This document shows, in pieces, positions 17,761 to 26,520 of a stretch of DNA of 64,000 bases. A model generated the notes under the pieces. The model ran no database searches, had not been told where the DNA came from, and saw nothing but the letters and a program-made list of their open reading frames with translations. Within the stretch, counting starts at the first letter, position 1. Every line of letters starts with the position of its first letter. This DNA is from Planctopirus ephydatiae. GTDB lineage: Bacteria > Planctomycetota > Planctomycetia > Planctomycetales > Planctomycetaceae. The stretch is taken from assembly GCF_007752345.1 (NCBI RefSeq), contig NZ_CP036299.1, forward strand, positions 4,560,001 to 4,624,000, given 5' to 3'. A program made the translations under genes and the position numbers.

Positions 17761-19713
17761 TCAGGCGAAGGCCATCACTCGGTGTTTGGCGGGTGGGGCG
17801 ATCATGCGTGTGTAGTCTTCCAGAGCACCAGACGCGGCGTCCGGTGACAGGAGGCCTGTGCGAACCAGGGCACCCATGACAGTTCGTGGATCTTCCTGCT
17901 GCGTCGCCAGTACGAAGACGGTTTCTGTCGCGGTCATCAAGCCGAGTCTTACGGCGACAGCACAGAACCGATCGCCCGTAACTTCCTGATGTTTGAGAAT
18001 ACTGTGCAGTTCGGCAATGTCGAGATAGCCCATCCGCACGGCGAGTTCGCCGCACTGGACGTGTGGAGTCTGGCAATCGAGCAGGACACGAGAGATCGAC
18101 GGGACATCGAGCAATCTCTGCTGGACAAGCCAGCGGCTGAAACGCGTCTGCGTGATGAGTTGCTGGAGCTGGCGGTCGCGTTCATCCATGACGTGACGAA
18201 GAATCGTGCGATTGCGTCCATTGCGTTTGGCTTCGTAGAGACATTCATCGGCAACGGCAATCAGGCGGTCACCAATACCGGTTTCGCCTCGACGAGGAAT
18301 GGCAATGGCAGCACCCACACTGACTGTGATTTTGACAGGTGTGGAGCCGAAGCGGAACGCCTCTTTTTCGACGTTCTCGCGAATACGCTCGGCCAGTCGT
18401 TCGACACCTTTCTCGGAAGGCTGGCTGACCAGCACGACAAACTCTTCACCGCCAAAGCGGGCGAGTGTGTCGGCTACGCGAACGGTCTCTGAAAAGATCT
18501 GGGCCACGCGTTTGAGAACCTGGTCGCCAAACTGGTGACCGAAATTATCGTTTACGTTTTTGAAATGATCGACATCAATAAAGATGACAGCCAGCGGCTG
18601 GGCAGCTCGCACACAGCGATGGACTTCTCTGAGGAGAACTTCATCAAAGAATTTTCGGTTATGGACGCCTGTCAGTGGATCGTGCAGCGCCTGCTGCTGC
18701 AATTCGCGATTGCGGGTTTCGAGTTCCCGCTTTTCCTGCTCGGCGACATGTTGCCGGATGGAAGCCTGAGTGCTGGCTACATGTTCCCGCAAAGCGAGTT
18801 GAACGAGTTGTTCGTTGGCCTGAATCATCAGGTCGGAAGAACTCTGCAGGTGAGAAATACTGACATTAAACAATTCTGCAGCCTGGTGACAGCGTTCTTC
18901 AATGCTGCTGAGGAAAATCACCAGATCGTCTTCCGTCATGCCCAGGCAATGGGTCGAGATTTCCCGCAGGCTGTGAAGTGCGAGACCTTTGTTGGCTGAG
19001 CAAAAGTAATCGGCGGCGGCAGCACTGAAGGCCATGGCTCCCAGCAGGCGAGTGTTGGGGTCGGTGCGTAGTTCGAGCACTTTATCCAGTGGAGCGTGAT
19101 GAAAAGCTGCCGCATGGATGATTCCTTCGGGCAACTTCCAGAGAGTCATCATCTGCTGGGCGATCTGGACGTGGGTGAAACCCAGCTTTGCTTCTTCCAG
19201 CTCTGGCAATGAAGTGCCAGGGAGTTTGGCTTCTTCGAGAACAGGGATGTATTCGTTGGGAATGGTTTTGAGCATGGCGAGCCGGCCGAGTTCGAGCAGC
19301 AGGCCTGTGAGGAAGTATTCCCCTCGCTGTGCGGGTTCAAGCTTTTGGCCAATCAGTTCGGCGGTGGCTGCCTGAACGACGGAGTGAACCCAGAAGTTGC
19401 GGTAATACTCGGCTTTGGGGCCGGTCTGGAGAGATTCATCTGTGAGTGAGAAGCTGAGTGCTAAAGAGGTGGCGACGGTTGTTCCCAGGATGGAAACCGC
19501 GCGATCCATGGCTTTGACTTCGCTGCGCACACCGAAATAGCTGGCGTTGGCAGCTTTCACCAGTTTGGCACTGATGGCGGGATCGAGTTTGATGGTTTCC
19601 ACGACATCTCGAATTTCCGACTCGGGATCACGCACGATTTCAAGCAATCGAACAGCGACAGCGGGGAGTGTCGGGAGTTGAGCAGAATTCCAGATACGTT
19701 CAACGGGAATCAT
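17761..19713 (-). CDS. HDOD-GGDEF diguanylate cyclase
   Basis: This 650-residue protein joins three parts. Residues 1-215 form an HDOD domain (start LPTLPAVAVRLLEIV; FLTGLLLELGRLAM in place of a catalytic HD pair). Residues 285-345 are a predicted coiled coil. Residues 345-500 form a GGDEF domain with FIDVDHFKNVND (378-389), active-site GGEEF (421-425) and an inhibitory RxxD site RVAD (412-415) exactly five residues before it. An active, product-inhibited cyclase making c-di-GMP is expected. The last 130 residues have two short helical repeats with LAVRMGYLDIAELHSIL and VRLGLMTATETVFVL, similar in style to MshEN-type c-di-GMP-binding regions. It is third in a run with cheY-like and cheX-like genes. 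Confidence 0.92.
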   Translation of the reverse strand: MIPVERIWNSAQLPTLPAVAVRLLEIVRDPESEIRDVVETIKLDPAISAKLVKAANASYFGVRSEVKAMDRAVSILGTTVATSLALSFSLTDESLQTGPKAEYYRNFWVHSVVQAATAELIGQKLEPAQRGEYFLTGLLLELGRLAMLKTIPNEYIPVLEEAKLPGTSLPELEEAKLGFTHVQIAQQMMTLWKLPEGIIHAAAFHHAPLDKVLELRTDPNTRLLGAMAFSAAAADYFCSANKGLALHSLREISTHCLGMTEDDLVIFLSSIEERCHQAAELFNVSISHLQSSSDLMIQANEQLVQLALREHVASTQASIRQHVAEQEKRELETRNRELQQQALHDPLTGVHNRKFFDEVLLREVHRCVRAAQPLAVIFIDVDHFKNVNDNFGHQFGDQVLKRVAQIFSETVRVADTLARFGGEEFVVLVSQPSEKGVERLAERIRENVEKEAFRFGSTPVKITVSVGAAIAIPRRGETGIGDRLIAVADECLYEAKRNGRNRTILRHVMDERDRQLQQLITQTRFSRWLVQQRLLDVPSISRVLLDCQTPHVQCGELAVRMGYLDIAELHSILKHQEVTGDRFCAVAVRLGLMTATETVFVLATQQEDPRTVMGALVRTGLLSPDAASGALEDYTRMIAPPAKHRVMAFA

Positions 19714-19873
19714 AGTTAGACCTGTAGCAAATCGAGAACCGGGACGAAGTGAAAGCCCGCCAGTGGCAAATCCTGATCGTCGATCAGGAAACGAATCTGG
19801 CAGATCGCAAAGATCTTTTGTATGGAGCTAACCTGCGGCGGGAAGGACCCTGCGCATGCTGATAACTGTCGAA

Positions 19874-20239
19874 CTAAACGTGGCAGCCCACCCAGCGTTC
19901 CAGCTTTTCGCGAAGTCCATCGGGAGTGAATGGTTTCACGAGGTAATCTGAGACACCGGCTTGAATGGCGAGCACGACCCGTGCCCGTTCGGCTTCGGTC
20001 GTGATCATGATGACCGGGATGGTTGTGTTTCTTTGACGGATTTCTTTGAGCAATGTTAGCCCATCCATGTTGGGCATGTTCCAGTCACTGAGCACGATAT
20101 CGAAGGAATGTAGCTGGAAAGCTGCCAGGGCCTGCACGCCATCTTCGGCCTCAATAATGTCATTCACATTGAGTTTATTGAGGCATCGCTTCTGGATGGT
20201 GCGCATAGTCCCGGAGTCGTCAACGAGCAAAACTTTCAT
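19874..20239 (-). CDS. CheY-like single-domain response regulator
   Basis: This 121-residue receiver domain has no output domain. The acidic pair is D7-D8, the phosphoacceptor D52 (VLSDWNMPNMDG), the switch threonine T80, and the conserved lysine K102 (YLVKPF). The length is typical of CheY. It lies between a CheX-like gene (148 bases upstream) and the HDOD-GGDEF gene (160 bases downstream), all on the minus strand. It probably passes phosphate-dependent signals within that cluster. No histidine kinase gene is present in the window to feed it. Confidence 0.93.
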   Translation of the reverse strand: MKVLLVDDSGTMRTIQKRCLNKLNVNDIIEAEDGVQALAAFQLHSFDIVLSDWNMPNMDGLTLLKEIRQRNTTIPVIMITTEAERARVVLAIQAGVSDYLVKPFTPDGLREKLERWVGCHV

Positions 20240-20386
20240 CAGATGGTCCTTACGGGAGTCTGGTATTTCAAAGAGACAGGCTGTTGGTTGAATGAGGTTG
20301 ATATTTTGAGTCGAGTCATCGTCGCAAAACGGTCATATCGTTAATCAAGGGGCTGATAAGCCGGTGGAGTCTGGTGGAAAACGGGT

Positions 20387-20902
20387 TTATCGCACTGGAA
20401 GATTTGAGAAACCGACCTCGATCGTGAAGGGGCCGAGATCCGAGTCGAATGACAAAACCATGGGGATGACGTTGGACGGAAAATGAACGACATGGTCTTC
20501 GCCGGAGACGACATTCGGGATGCTGATCATTAATGAATACTTGGCTAATTGGGCTTTGGCGTGTCCGGCAATCATGTTGGTGATCTCGCCCACGGCATCG
20601 CAGACTTCGGCGTTGATCTGAGTGACTTCTGTTCCCACGAGTCGATGAAGGATCTCGATGGCGGTGGAACTGGTGAGATTGAGTACCAGAGTGCCGGCTG
20701 CCTGGCCAGAAAGACCAATGACAGCACTGACACCGCTGGAGGGTGGGCTGGATATCGTCGGGTCTGTTCGGAGTGACAGGCCAGTGCGAGTGGCTGTGGC
20801 ATTGAGCATGGTCGAAAAGACAGTGCGTGTCGCGGCAATCACAGGATTGACGTATTCGGCAGTCATACGGGATGTGGCGGAAGCAGTGACGACTGCAGAC
20901 AT
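20387..20902 (-). CDS. CheX-like chemotaxis phosphatase
   Basis: This 171-residue protein is a CheX/CheC-type CheY-P phosphatase. The signature is DAVGEITNMIAGHAKAQL (102-119), with the Glu and Asn (E106, N109) needed for dephosphorylation. The N-terminal 25 residues lead into a helix and sheet fold of CheX length, about 150-160 residues. The ATG at 20902 has AGGAG seven bases upstream, and a longer in-frame start lacks support. It opens a run with cheY-like and HDOD-GGDEF genes. The adjacent receiver is the natural substrate, although this is inferred. Confidence 0.85.
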   Translation of the reverse strand: MSAVVTASATSRMTAEYVNPVIAATRTVFSTMLNATATRTGLSLRTDPTISSPPSSGVSAVIGLSGQAAGTLVLNLTSSTAIEILHRLVGTEVTQINAEVCDAVGEITNMIAGHAKAQLAKYSLMISIPNVVSGEDHVVHFPSNVIPMVLSFDSDLGPFTIEVGFSNLPVR

Positions 20903-21685
20903 GCAAAGTCTCCTCGTAGATGGGGCGTGGCCCCGATAGATACGACGATGCAAACTTAGTTCAGGAATTTGGAGACGCTGCAAAAATGCAACGATGGATC
21001 GTTTTTTTGCGAGAGAACGAGGAGTTTTCCTGAAGCTGACCAGAGAGGTATCGAGGTTTATCACCGAAGGGAGAAGGGTTTTGCCTCGTCGAGAGGGGAT
21101 TTCAAACCACTCGAGCGGCATGGCGCAGCCAGAGGCTGGCGGGCTAGCGCGTAATTTTCAGTTCCACCCTGTTTGACTAGAGAAGTGCTCGAAAGCCACC
21201 TGTTGGAGAGGAAGAAACAGTGACATCTGGAACGCCGCACATGTGATGCAAATATGATGAGTGTTCATCAATCTTTCCAAGACATGAGGTGTTAGCCTCA
21301 TTTCTCTAAGCGAGCGAAAATATCGACTGGAACTTATGCAGAAGTTGGTAGATTAACGGCGATGTTGCTTTGGCCATGAACTGAATTCTTGTGAATAAGC
21401 CTCCGTTCTTAAGTGTTTCTACCTAGTAGTGAACACAATTCCTTAAAAAGTCTGGAAACGATCATTACTCAATTGCTTCTGATGGATTGAGTCGAGGGTG
21501 TGGGATGGTTTGCCGAAAGTGGGCAATGCTGATTGTTCACTTCCACTTCAAGAGGAGTTTTGTCCGCCGCATGCTCAATGCGGTCGTGCAGATGTTTGAA
21601 ACTGTTTCCCGGGCGGAGCTAACTCTCTTGCAGCCCGCTGGGGAATCATGACGGGCCACATGTCTAACTTTCGCGAGCCTTAACT
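20903..21685. other. 783-base intergenic region between divergent regulators
   Basis: This gap separates the CheX-like gene (minus) from the NarL-type regulator (plus). It has a short hairpin ATGAGG...CCTCAT at 21284-21301 and a small hairpin with T-tract near 20990-21008. I see no gene, and the ORFs in it are short and without recognisable features. It should hold the promoters of both operons. Confidence 0.5.
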
Positions 21686-22540
21686 ATGGTGATGTTGCCT
21701 CACACACCGCTGTCTTTCCCGGGAATGTCACTTCGTCCGACATGTCATTCTGCTTCCGCAACCGTCACTGGCGTCCAAGCGGTGACGGATCATGTTGAAT
21801 CCCGAGGGACGATCACAGAGACCGCCTGGAAAGATGCCACAGAGAAGCAGGAAACCCGAACTTCCGTCAGGCCCTATGGCGTTGGGAATCGCCTGGTGCG
21901 TGTCTATCTGGTTGATGATCATCAGATGATTCTTGATTGTCTTTCCGCCTATTTGACGGCTGACAGTCAGTTTGAAGTCGTCGGGAAAGCCACCAACACT
22001 GAACAGGCGCTCGTGGAGATTGCACAAATACAGCCTGATGTGGTGGTCATGGATGTGGAGCTACCAGGTCGAAGCGTCTTCGATGTCGCTGAAACCTTGC
22101 GCACAAAAGCTCATGGCGTGCGCGTGATTTACCTTTCGGGTTATGCGAGTGATGTGTTTCTTTCGAAAGCCCTTAAGGCGGGATGCTACGGGTACCTGCT
22201 CAAGGGAGAGCCAGTGAGTGCCATCCGCCAGGCGATTCTTCGGGCAATTGATGGTGAGATGAGCTTTTCTCCGGAGATCCGGCAAAGGCTGGCACAGGAT
22301 CCGGTTTCCCGCCGGTTTTCACTCCCGTCAGATACGCCGCTAACAGGCTTGACGGGGCGTCAATTGGAAGTTCTGCGGCATCTGGCGAATGGTTCCAGTG
22401 TGAAAGAGATTGCGTGCCTGATGCATCTTTCACAAAAGTCAGTCGATAGCCACAAGTACCGAATTATGCACAAGTTGGGAATTCACGACCGCGTGGAACT
22501 GGCCCGGTTTGCCATTCGCGAAGGATTGACGAAGCCTTAA
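21686..22540 (+). CDS. NarL/LuxR-type response regulator
   Basis: This 284-residue regulator has a receiver domain starting near residue 70 (VYLVDDHQMI, acidic pair 77-78). The phosphoacceptor is D123 (VVVMDVELPG), with a conserved S151 in YLSGYA and K173. A GerE/LuxR helix-turn-helix (about 220-280) includes LTGRQLEVLRHLANGSSVKEIA and the recognition helix SQKSVDSHKYRIMHKL. About 70 residues before the receiver look unstructured. A GTG at 21895 would give a normal-length protein, so the start is uncertain. It is divergent from the CheX/CheY/GGDEF genes, and no sensor kinase is adjacent. Confidence 0.88.
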   Translation: MVMLPHTPLSFPGMSLRPTCHSASATVTGVQAVTDHVESRGTITETAWKDATEKQETRTSVRPYGVGNRLVRVYLVDDHQMILDCLSAYLTADSQFEVVGKATNTEQALVEIAQIQPDVVVMDVELPGRSVFDVAETLRTKAHGVRVIYLSGYASDVFLSKALKAGCYGYLLKGEPVSAIRQAILRAIDGEMSFSPEIRQRLAQDPVSRRFSLPSDTPLTGLTGRQLEVLRHLANGSSVKEIACLMHLSQKSVDSHKYRIMHKLGIHDRVELARFAIREGLTKP

Positions 22541-22542
22541 GA

Positions 22543-22749
22543 TCACGTTTGAGCATCTTTCCGCTCGACGGAATTCTGGCCTGCATCCCGACTGACTGTG
22601 GCATTGAGTTTCATTGCTCGATCAGAGACTCCCACAATTTCGTGAAAACGAAATCGATCGGGAGTATCAATCTTTTCCAGCGGCTGAGAACGGTGTGGAA
22701 GCAGTGGGGTAATCAGTGATCCGGGAGCGAAAAACTTCTCGGGCGTCAT
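22543..22749 (-). CDS. Possible small protein of unknown function
   Basis: This 68-residue frame begins with ATG after GCGGGAAGAA, a plausible but very close ribosome binding site. Its codon use resembles the neighbours, and it ends three bases from the stop codon of the convergent NarL-type gene. Its sequence (MTPEKFFAPGSLITPLL, then a charged tail) has no motif I know. A chance ORF is equally possible. Confidence 0.3.
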   Translation of the reverse strand: MTPEKFFAPGSLITPLLPHRSQPLEKIDTPDRFRFHEIVGVSDRAMKLNATVSRDAGQNSVERKDAQT

Positions 22750-22900
22750 TTCTTCCCGCTCAGTTGATGAATCTCATTGCCGTCGTTACCTTATAGAGTT
22801 CCGCGAAGAAGCCACGGAAGAACCGACTCCCTTACTGGGTGTATTAAGTTTATTGTGGTATTCGATATTATTTGCGTAAATGCAGTTGAGGATAAGAGTT

Positions 22901-23419
22901 GTGACGACGGCTATCAAGTCTGCTCCCGACCGGACATCATTTGTCAAGCCCGCTGACGTGGCCCCTAAGTGGTTTGTCGTGGATGCGGAAGGTCAAATTG
23001 TCGGGCGTCTGGCAACCCAGATTGCCACAGTATTGATGGGCAAGCACAAGCCTGAGTACACACCGCATGTGGATACCGGCGATTATGTGATTGTCCTGAA
23101 TGCTGGTAAGGTGCAGTTCACTGGTGGTGGGATGGTGCATCCCGAACACCCTGCCTTCACCACCAAGATGGCCAAGAAGAAATACTGGTGGGTCACAGGT
23201 TGGCCTTCGGGTTTGCGAAACATTCCAGCCATTAATCTCTGGGAAAAGAAACCCGAAGAGATTCTGCGACTGGCTGTTAAGCGCATGCTTCCCAAGACGG
23301 CGCTGGGACGCCACATGCTCGACAAGCTCAAGCTTGTTGAGGGGGATGTCCATCCTCATCAGGCTCAGAAGCCAGAGGCTTTCCCAGCTCACCTGATGCC
23401 TGCCAAGGTTGTCTCGTAG
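22901..23419 (+). CDS. rplM: 50S ribosomal protein L13
   Basis: This is large-subunit protein L13, 172 residues from the GTG at 22901. Family segments are clear: WFVVDAEGQIVGRLATQIATVLMGKHKPEYTPHVDTGDYVIVLNAGKV (about residues 24-71), KPEEILRLAVKRMLPK and LGRHMLDKLKLVEGDVHPH. An insert before the KPEEIL helix and a longer C-terminus make it longer than the usual 140-150 residues. The GTG start is preferred because GAGG lies about 9 bases upstream. An ATG 21 bases earlier (22880) has no ribosome binding site. It forms the conserved pair with rpsI, 101 bases downstream. Confidence 0.95.
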   Translation: MTTAIKSAPDRTSFVKPADVAPKWFVVDAEGQIVGRLATQIATVLMGKHKPEYTPHVDTGDYVIVLNAGKVQFTGGGMVHPEHPAFTTKMAKKKYWWVTGWPSGLRNIPAINLWEKKPEEILRLAVKRMLPKTALGRHMLDKLKLVEGDVHPHQAQKPEAFPAHLMPAKVVS

Positions 23420-23520
23420 ATCTCATCGCCAGGTGATCAGGCGGTTCATTCTGCTGATCGCCTTGACGAATTCCACAAGTTACCATTTCTGATCTCGAAA
23501 TTTTTGAGAACGTTTCTGAT

Positions 23521-24063
23521 ATGTCAGACGAAATCACACTTGCCGATCCCACTGCTCCCGCTTCACTTGCCGGTGTCACCACTGGTTCTGAATTGACACT
23601 CGGAAGCGAAGTTGTTGCTCCTGTTGCGGAAGTTCAGGAAGAAAAGGTCGTTCACCGCCGTGGTCGTATCGACCGGTTTGGCGTGGCGATGGGGACTGGT
23701 CGTCGCAAGACCTCGGTTGCCCGTGTGCGACTGAAGCCAGGTTCGGGTTCGATTACCATCAACGACAGAACCTTTGAAAATTACTTCCCTATTGAACGTG
23801 ACCGCCTGAAGATTGAAGCTCCTCTTCGTGCCTGCGAAAAGTACGGCCAGGTCGATATCTGGGTGCGTGCTGAAGGTGGTGGTTCGACTGGACAGACTGG
23901 TGCTGTGATCCTGGGTATTGCCCGTGCTCTGGACGTAATGTTCCCAAACCTACACCAGACACTCGCTGATGGTGGCTACCTGACACGAGACAGCCGCATG
24001 GTTGAGCGTAAGAAGTACGGCTTCAAGAAGGCTCGTCGCAGCTTCCAGTTCTCGAAGCGTTAA
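23521..24063 (+). CDS. rpsI: 30S ribosomal protein S9
   Basis: This is small-subunit protein S9, 180 residues. The conserved core starts near residue 57 (GTGRRKTSVARVRLKPGSGSI) and ends with the invariant RRSFQFSKR tail that reaches the ribosomal P site. The first 50 residues, acidic and rich in Ala, Val and Glu, are an N-terminal extension absent from the roughly 130-residue bacterial norm. It is co-transcribed with rplM, and a strong terminator follows 51 bases after the stop. Confidence 0.95.
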   Translation: MSDEITLADPTAPASLAGVTTGSELTLGSEVVAPVAEVQEEKVVHRRGRIDRFGVAMGTGRRKTSVARVRLKPGSGSITINDRTFENYFPIERDRLKIEAPLRACEKYGQVDIWVRAEGGGSTGQTGAVILGIARALDVMFPNLHQTLADGGYLTRDSRMVERKKYGFKKARRSFQFSKR

Positions 24064-24113
24064 TCGGGGAATTTCGAAGTCTGGCTTTGCCGCTTTGTAG
24101 AGAGAAATTTGCA

Positions 24114-24150
24114 GCCCTGGAGGATCTTTGATCGCCAGGGCTTTTTTCTT
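24114..24150 (+). terminator. Rho-independent terminator of the rplM-rpsI operon
   Basis: A 7-bp stem GCCCTGG...CCAGGGC with a 14-base interior is followed by TTTTTTCTTTC, directly after the S9 gene. Confidence 0.85.
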
Positions 24151-24335
24151 TCGATTGGTCGCAGTTCTGGATCATAGACTGACATGATAAGGTGATTTGC
24201 AGGCATCGAGTCAGATTTTCACCTTCAATTCCAGTGGCTGCTCCCGCTCAGGTCTGGGATCTGAATGTTCTGACGATCCATGTTGTGTGGTGCTGAAGAA
24301 GGCCAGGTCACGTCGAGCAGAAGAGGAGGTCGATC

Positions 24336-25691
24336 ATGTTCAGCGAACTCCTGCAACCTGATCTGCGACTGATGCTTTTGGAAGATGATCAATACGGGCT
24401 TCATGAGTTTTGCCTGGCACTCTATCCGGCGGTGGCAGCCGAGGTGTTGCATGGGCTGGAACCTGCTGACGTGTGGCGGGTGCTCAAGGCCTGTGATGTC
24501 GAGCGGCAAGCCGAGATTTTTGCGTTCATCGATCCACCACAGCAATTGGAACTCGTCGATAATGTCGAGCGTGAGCATCTTTCCAAGCTGATTGAAGTAA
24601 TGTCGGCCGATGACCGTGTCGATCTGCTGGGGCGTATGGATGAAGACCATGTGGAGAGTCTTCTGCCACTGGTCGCCAAGGCGGAACGCGAAGAAATTCG
24701 CAAGATGCTCAGCTATCCGGAGGATTGTGCCGGTGCGATCATGACGACGGAGTATGCGTCGTTACCTGAGGATATCACTGTCCGGGAAGCGCTGGATCGT
24801 CTGCGGCAACAGGCACCGGATAGCGAGACGATTTACTATATATACATCACCGATTCCAATCGCGCTTTGCATGGTGTGATAACGTTACGGCAGCTGATTC
24901 TGGCGAGGCCGGGCCTGCGACTGGCCGATCTGATGCGTCGGGATGTGGTAGCTGTCAAGGTGAGTGACGACGCGGAAGAGGTGGCTCGCCAACTGGCTCT
25001 GTTTGACCTGATTGCCATTCCGGTCGTCGATGAAGAGAACCGTCTGGTGGGCATTATTACCCACGATGATGTGCTCGATCTGGTGCAGGAAGAAGCCAAT
25101 GAAGATGCCTATCTTCAGTCGGCTATCGAACCACTGGAGAATGATTATCTCGATACACCGGTCGTTACGATGGCGAAGAAGCGCGGCGTCTGGCTGTTGT
25201 TGTTGGCTGCTGTGGGGTTTATCACAGCCAAAGTGAATGAAGGTTTTGAAGGGGTGAGCAGTCGGCATGACTGGCTGAGCTGGTTTTTGCCCCTGGTGCT
25301 GGCCAGTGGTGGCAATACGGGTTCGCAATCGGCCACTCTCGTGATTCGCGCGATTACGGTCGATCGATCAGCAACCCGACAGAAGGTGCGAATTGCCAGT
25401 CATGAGTTAATGACCGGTTTTCTGCTGGCCAGTGCGATGTCGGCCTTCAGTTTTCTGGCAGTGATGTTTCTGTTTGGCCGCAATCTGCAGGAAGCGATGG
25501 TCGTTGCCGGTACGATCGGCCTGGTTGTGACGATGGGAACGTTGCTCGGTTCGGCGCTCCCACTGATTTTTGATCGCCTGGGGATGGATCCGGCGTTGAT
25601 GTCCAACCCGCTGATCTCTTCGTTGAGTGATATTCTGGGTGTCGTCATCTACTTCAGCACTGCGATCCTTATTCTGGAAATGCTGTTGTAA
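24336..25691 (+). CDS. mgtE: Magnesium transporter MgtE
   Basis: This 451-residue protein is a full-length MgtE channel. It has an N-terminal superhelical Mg2+ sensor domain (about 1-125), a CBS pair (about 130-255, EDCAGAIMTTEYASLPEDITVREAL and HGVITLRQLI, then VDEENRLVGIITHDDVLDLVQEE), a plug-like helix, and five transmembrane segments (about 285-451). The pore region signature LASGGNTGSQSATLVIRAIT is clear. The ATG has GGAGG upstream. Regulation is normally by Mg2+ binding to the cytosolic domains, and I see no Mg riboswitch ahead of it. It imports Mg2+ across the inner membrane. Confidence 0.95.
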   Translation: MFSELLQPDLRLMLLEDDQYGLHEFCLALYPAVAAEVLHGLEPADVWRVLKACDVERQAEIFAFIDPPQQLELVDNVEREHLSKLIEVMSADDRVDLLGRMDEDHVESLLPLVAKAEREEIRKMLSYPEDCAGAIMTTEYASLPEDITVREALDRLRQQAPDSETIYYIYITDSNRALHGVITLRQLILARPGLRLADLMRRDVVAVKVSDDAEEVARQLALFDLIAIPVVDEENRLVGIITHDDVLDLVQEEANEDAYLQSAIEPLENDYLDTPVVTMAKKRGVWLLLLAAVGFITAKVNEGFEGVSSRHDWLSWFLPLVLASGGNTGSQSATLVIRAITVDRSATRQKVRIASHELMTGFLLASAMSAFSFLAVMFLFGRNLQEAMVVAGTIGLVVTMGTLLGSALPLIFDRLGMDPALMSNPLISSLSDILGVVIYFSTAILILEMLL

Positions 25692-25717
25692 GCACCGGGG
25701 AGCGAGGGTCTTTTACT

Positions 25718-25743
25718 CCTTCTCCCGTTCTGAAGGGAGAAGG
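25718..25743. repeat. CTTCTCCC hairpin repeat, copy 2
   Basis: CCTTCTCCC (25718-25726) pairs with GGGAGAAGG (25735-25743) over a short loop. It is the same core as 13518-13547. It lies 26 bases after the mgtE stop and may act as a terminator-like element. Confidence 0.75.
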
Positions 25744-26006
25744 TTGGGATGAGGGCGAGCCCGAACGTATTGGGTGGGTGATTCACGAATCACCTCACCG
25801 TAGTTTGCTTAGGGGCGACGGCCAATCCGGACAATTGGCGTTCTGGCGGTGGCCTTTGCGGCTGTTGAAAGTCTATTGGGAAGACCCTCACCCTGCCCTC
25901 TCTCACGAAGAATCGCGAGGGTTGTAGAGGAGGGTATTTCATTCAGCAGGAAACGTGAATTCGCCACGAAGAGCGCGAAGGTTGGAGGAGAGTGAGGAAG
26001 GCCGGT

Positions 26007-26021
26007 GGGAGCCTGCCCTAC
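26007..26021. repeat. GGGAGCCTGCCCTAC repeat, copy 1
   Basis: This 15-base word occurs again at 30262-30276. There it forms the right half of a perfect GGCAGGC/GCCTGCC hairpin. Here the left half is degraded. Confidence 0.6.
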
Positions 26022-26127
26022 TCGGGCTGACGACTTGTGAGAGTCGTTGGTGGTTGTTTTTTGGTGTTTGGGGGTTGGGAGTTGGGGTCAGCGATGAGGT
26101 TTGATGTCGAGGACATGGTGGGAGAAG

Positions 26128-26154
26128 CATTGCTGGCGAGCCAGGAGTGGCACA
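26128..26154. repeat. CTGCTGGC-type repeat, second locus
   Basis: 24 of 27 bases match 17661-17687 (TGCTGGC, spacer, GCCAG, AGTGGCAC). It links this gap with the tandem array near the HDOD-GGDEF gene. It has a single unit here. Confidence 0.65.
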
Positions 26155-26520
26155 CGGAAGATGCTGGTCGTCGTGGTGGTGCCGACGACATGTTCAGGAG
26201 GGTGATGGACGAAAAGTTGCGGGAACGTGGATTCACCGAGCTTTCGTTCACTCGATCATTCACGAGGTGGTTCACTTCATTTTCTCGATCTGGATTACAG
26301 ATCGGAAATTCGCGCTGTGTGATGGGCTGTTTTTCGGCAGGAGTTGCCAGAAGGCCCTCCGGAGAGTCTGTTTTTTCGGAAAAGTCATCCTCATCAGGAG
26401 AATTGGTAAGAACCCTCATCATTCGTCAGCTTGGCACACGCCGATAAAGAGGATGGTCAATAGTCATGAAAATTGTTCCGCGCAGTCGCGTGGAGAGCGA
26501 TCGGCCGCAAGGAATTGGCA

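Larger units (their letters stand above)
25692..26520. other. 829-base intergenic region rich in short repeats
   Basis: This gap after mgtE carries many palindromic pieces. They are the CTTCTCCC hairpin (25718-25743), a GGTGATTC/GAATCACC hairpin (25777-25794), a CCTCT-rich inverted stretch (25886-25934), a GGGAGCCTGCCCTAC copy (26007-26021) and a CTGCTGGC-type copy (26128-26154). Small ORFs across it are made by repeats and look non-coding. The last part contains the promoter region of the TPR lipoprotein gene. Confidence 0.6.

Noticed and set aside
17498-18076. A 192-residue minus-strand frame
   Set aside because: It overlaps the HDOD-GGDEF gene in another frame and the tandem repeats.
26037-26447. 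A 136-residue frame in the repeat-rich gap
   Set aside because: It runs through the CTGCTGGC-type repeat and its protein sequence (LLASQEWHT) is the repeat read as codons.
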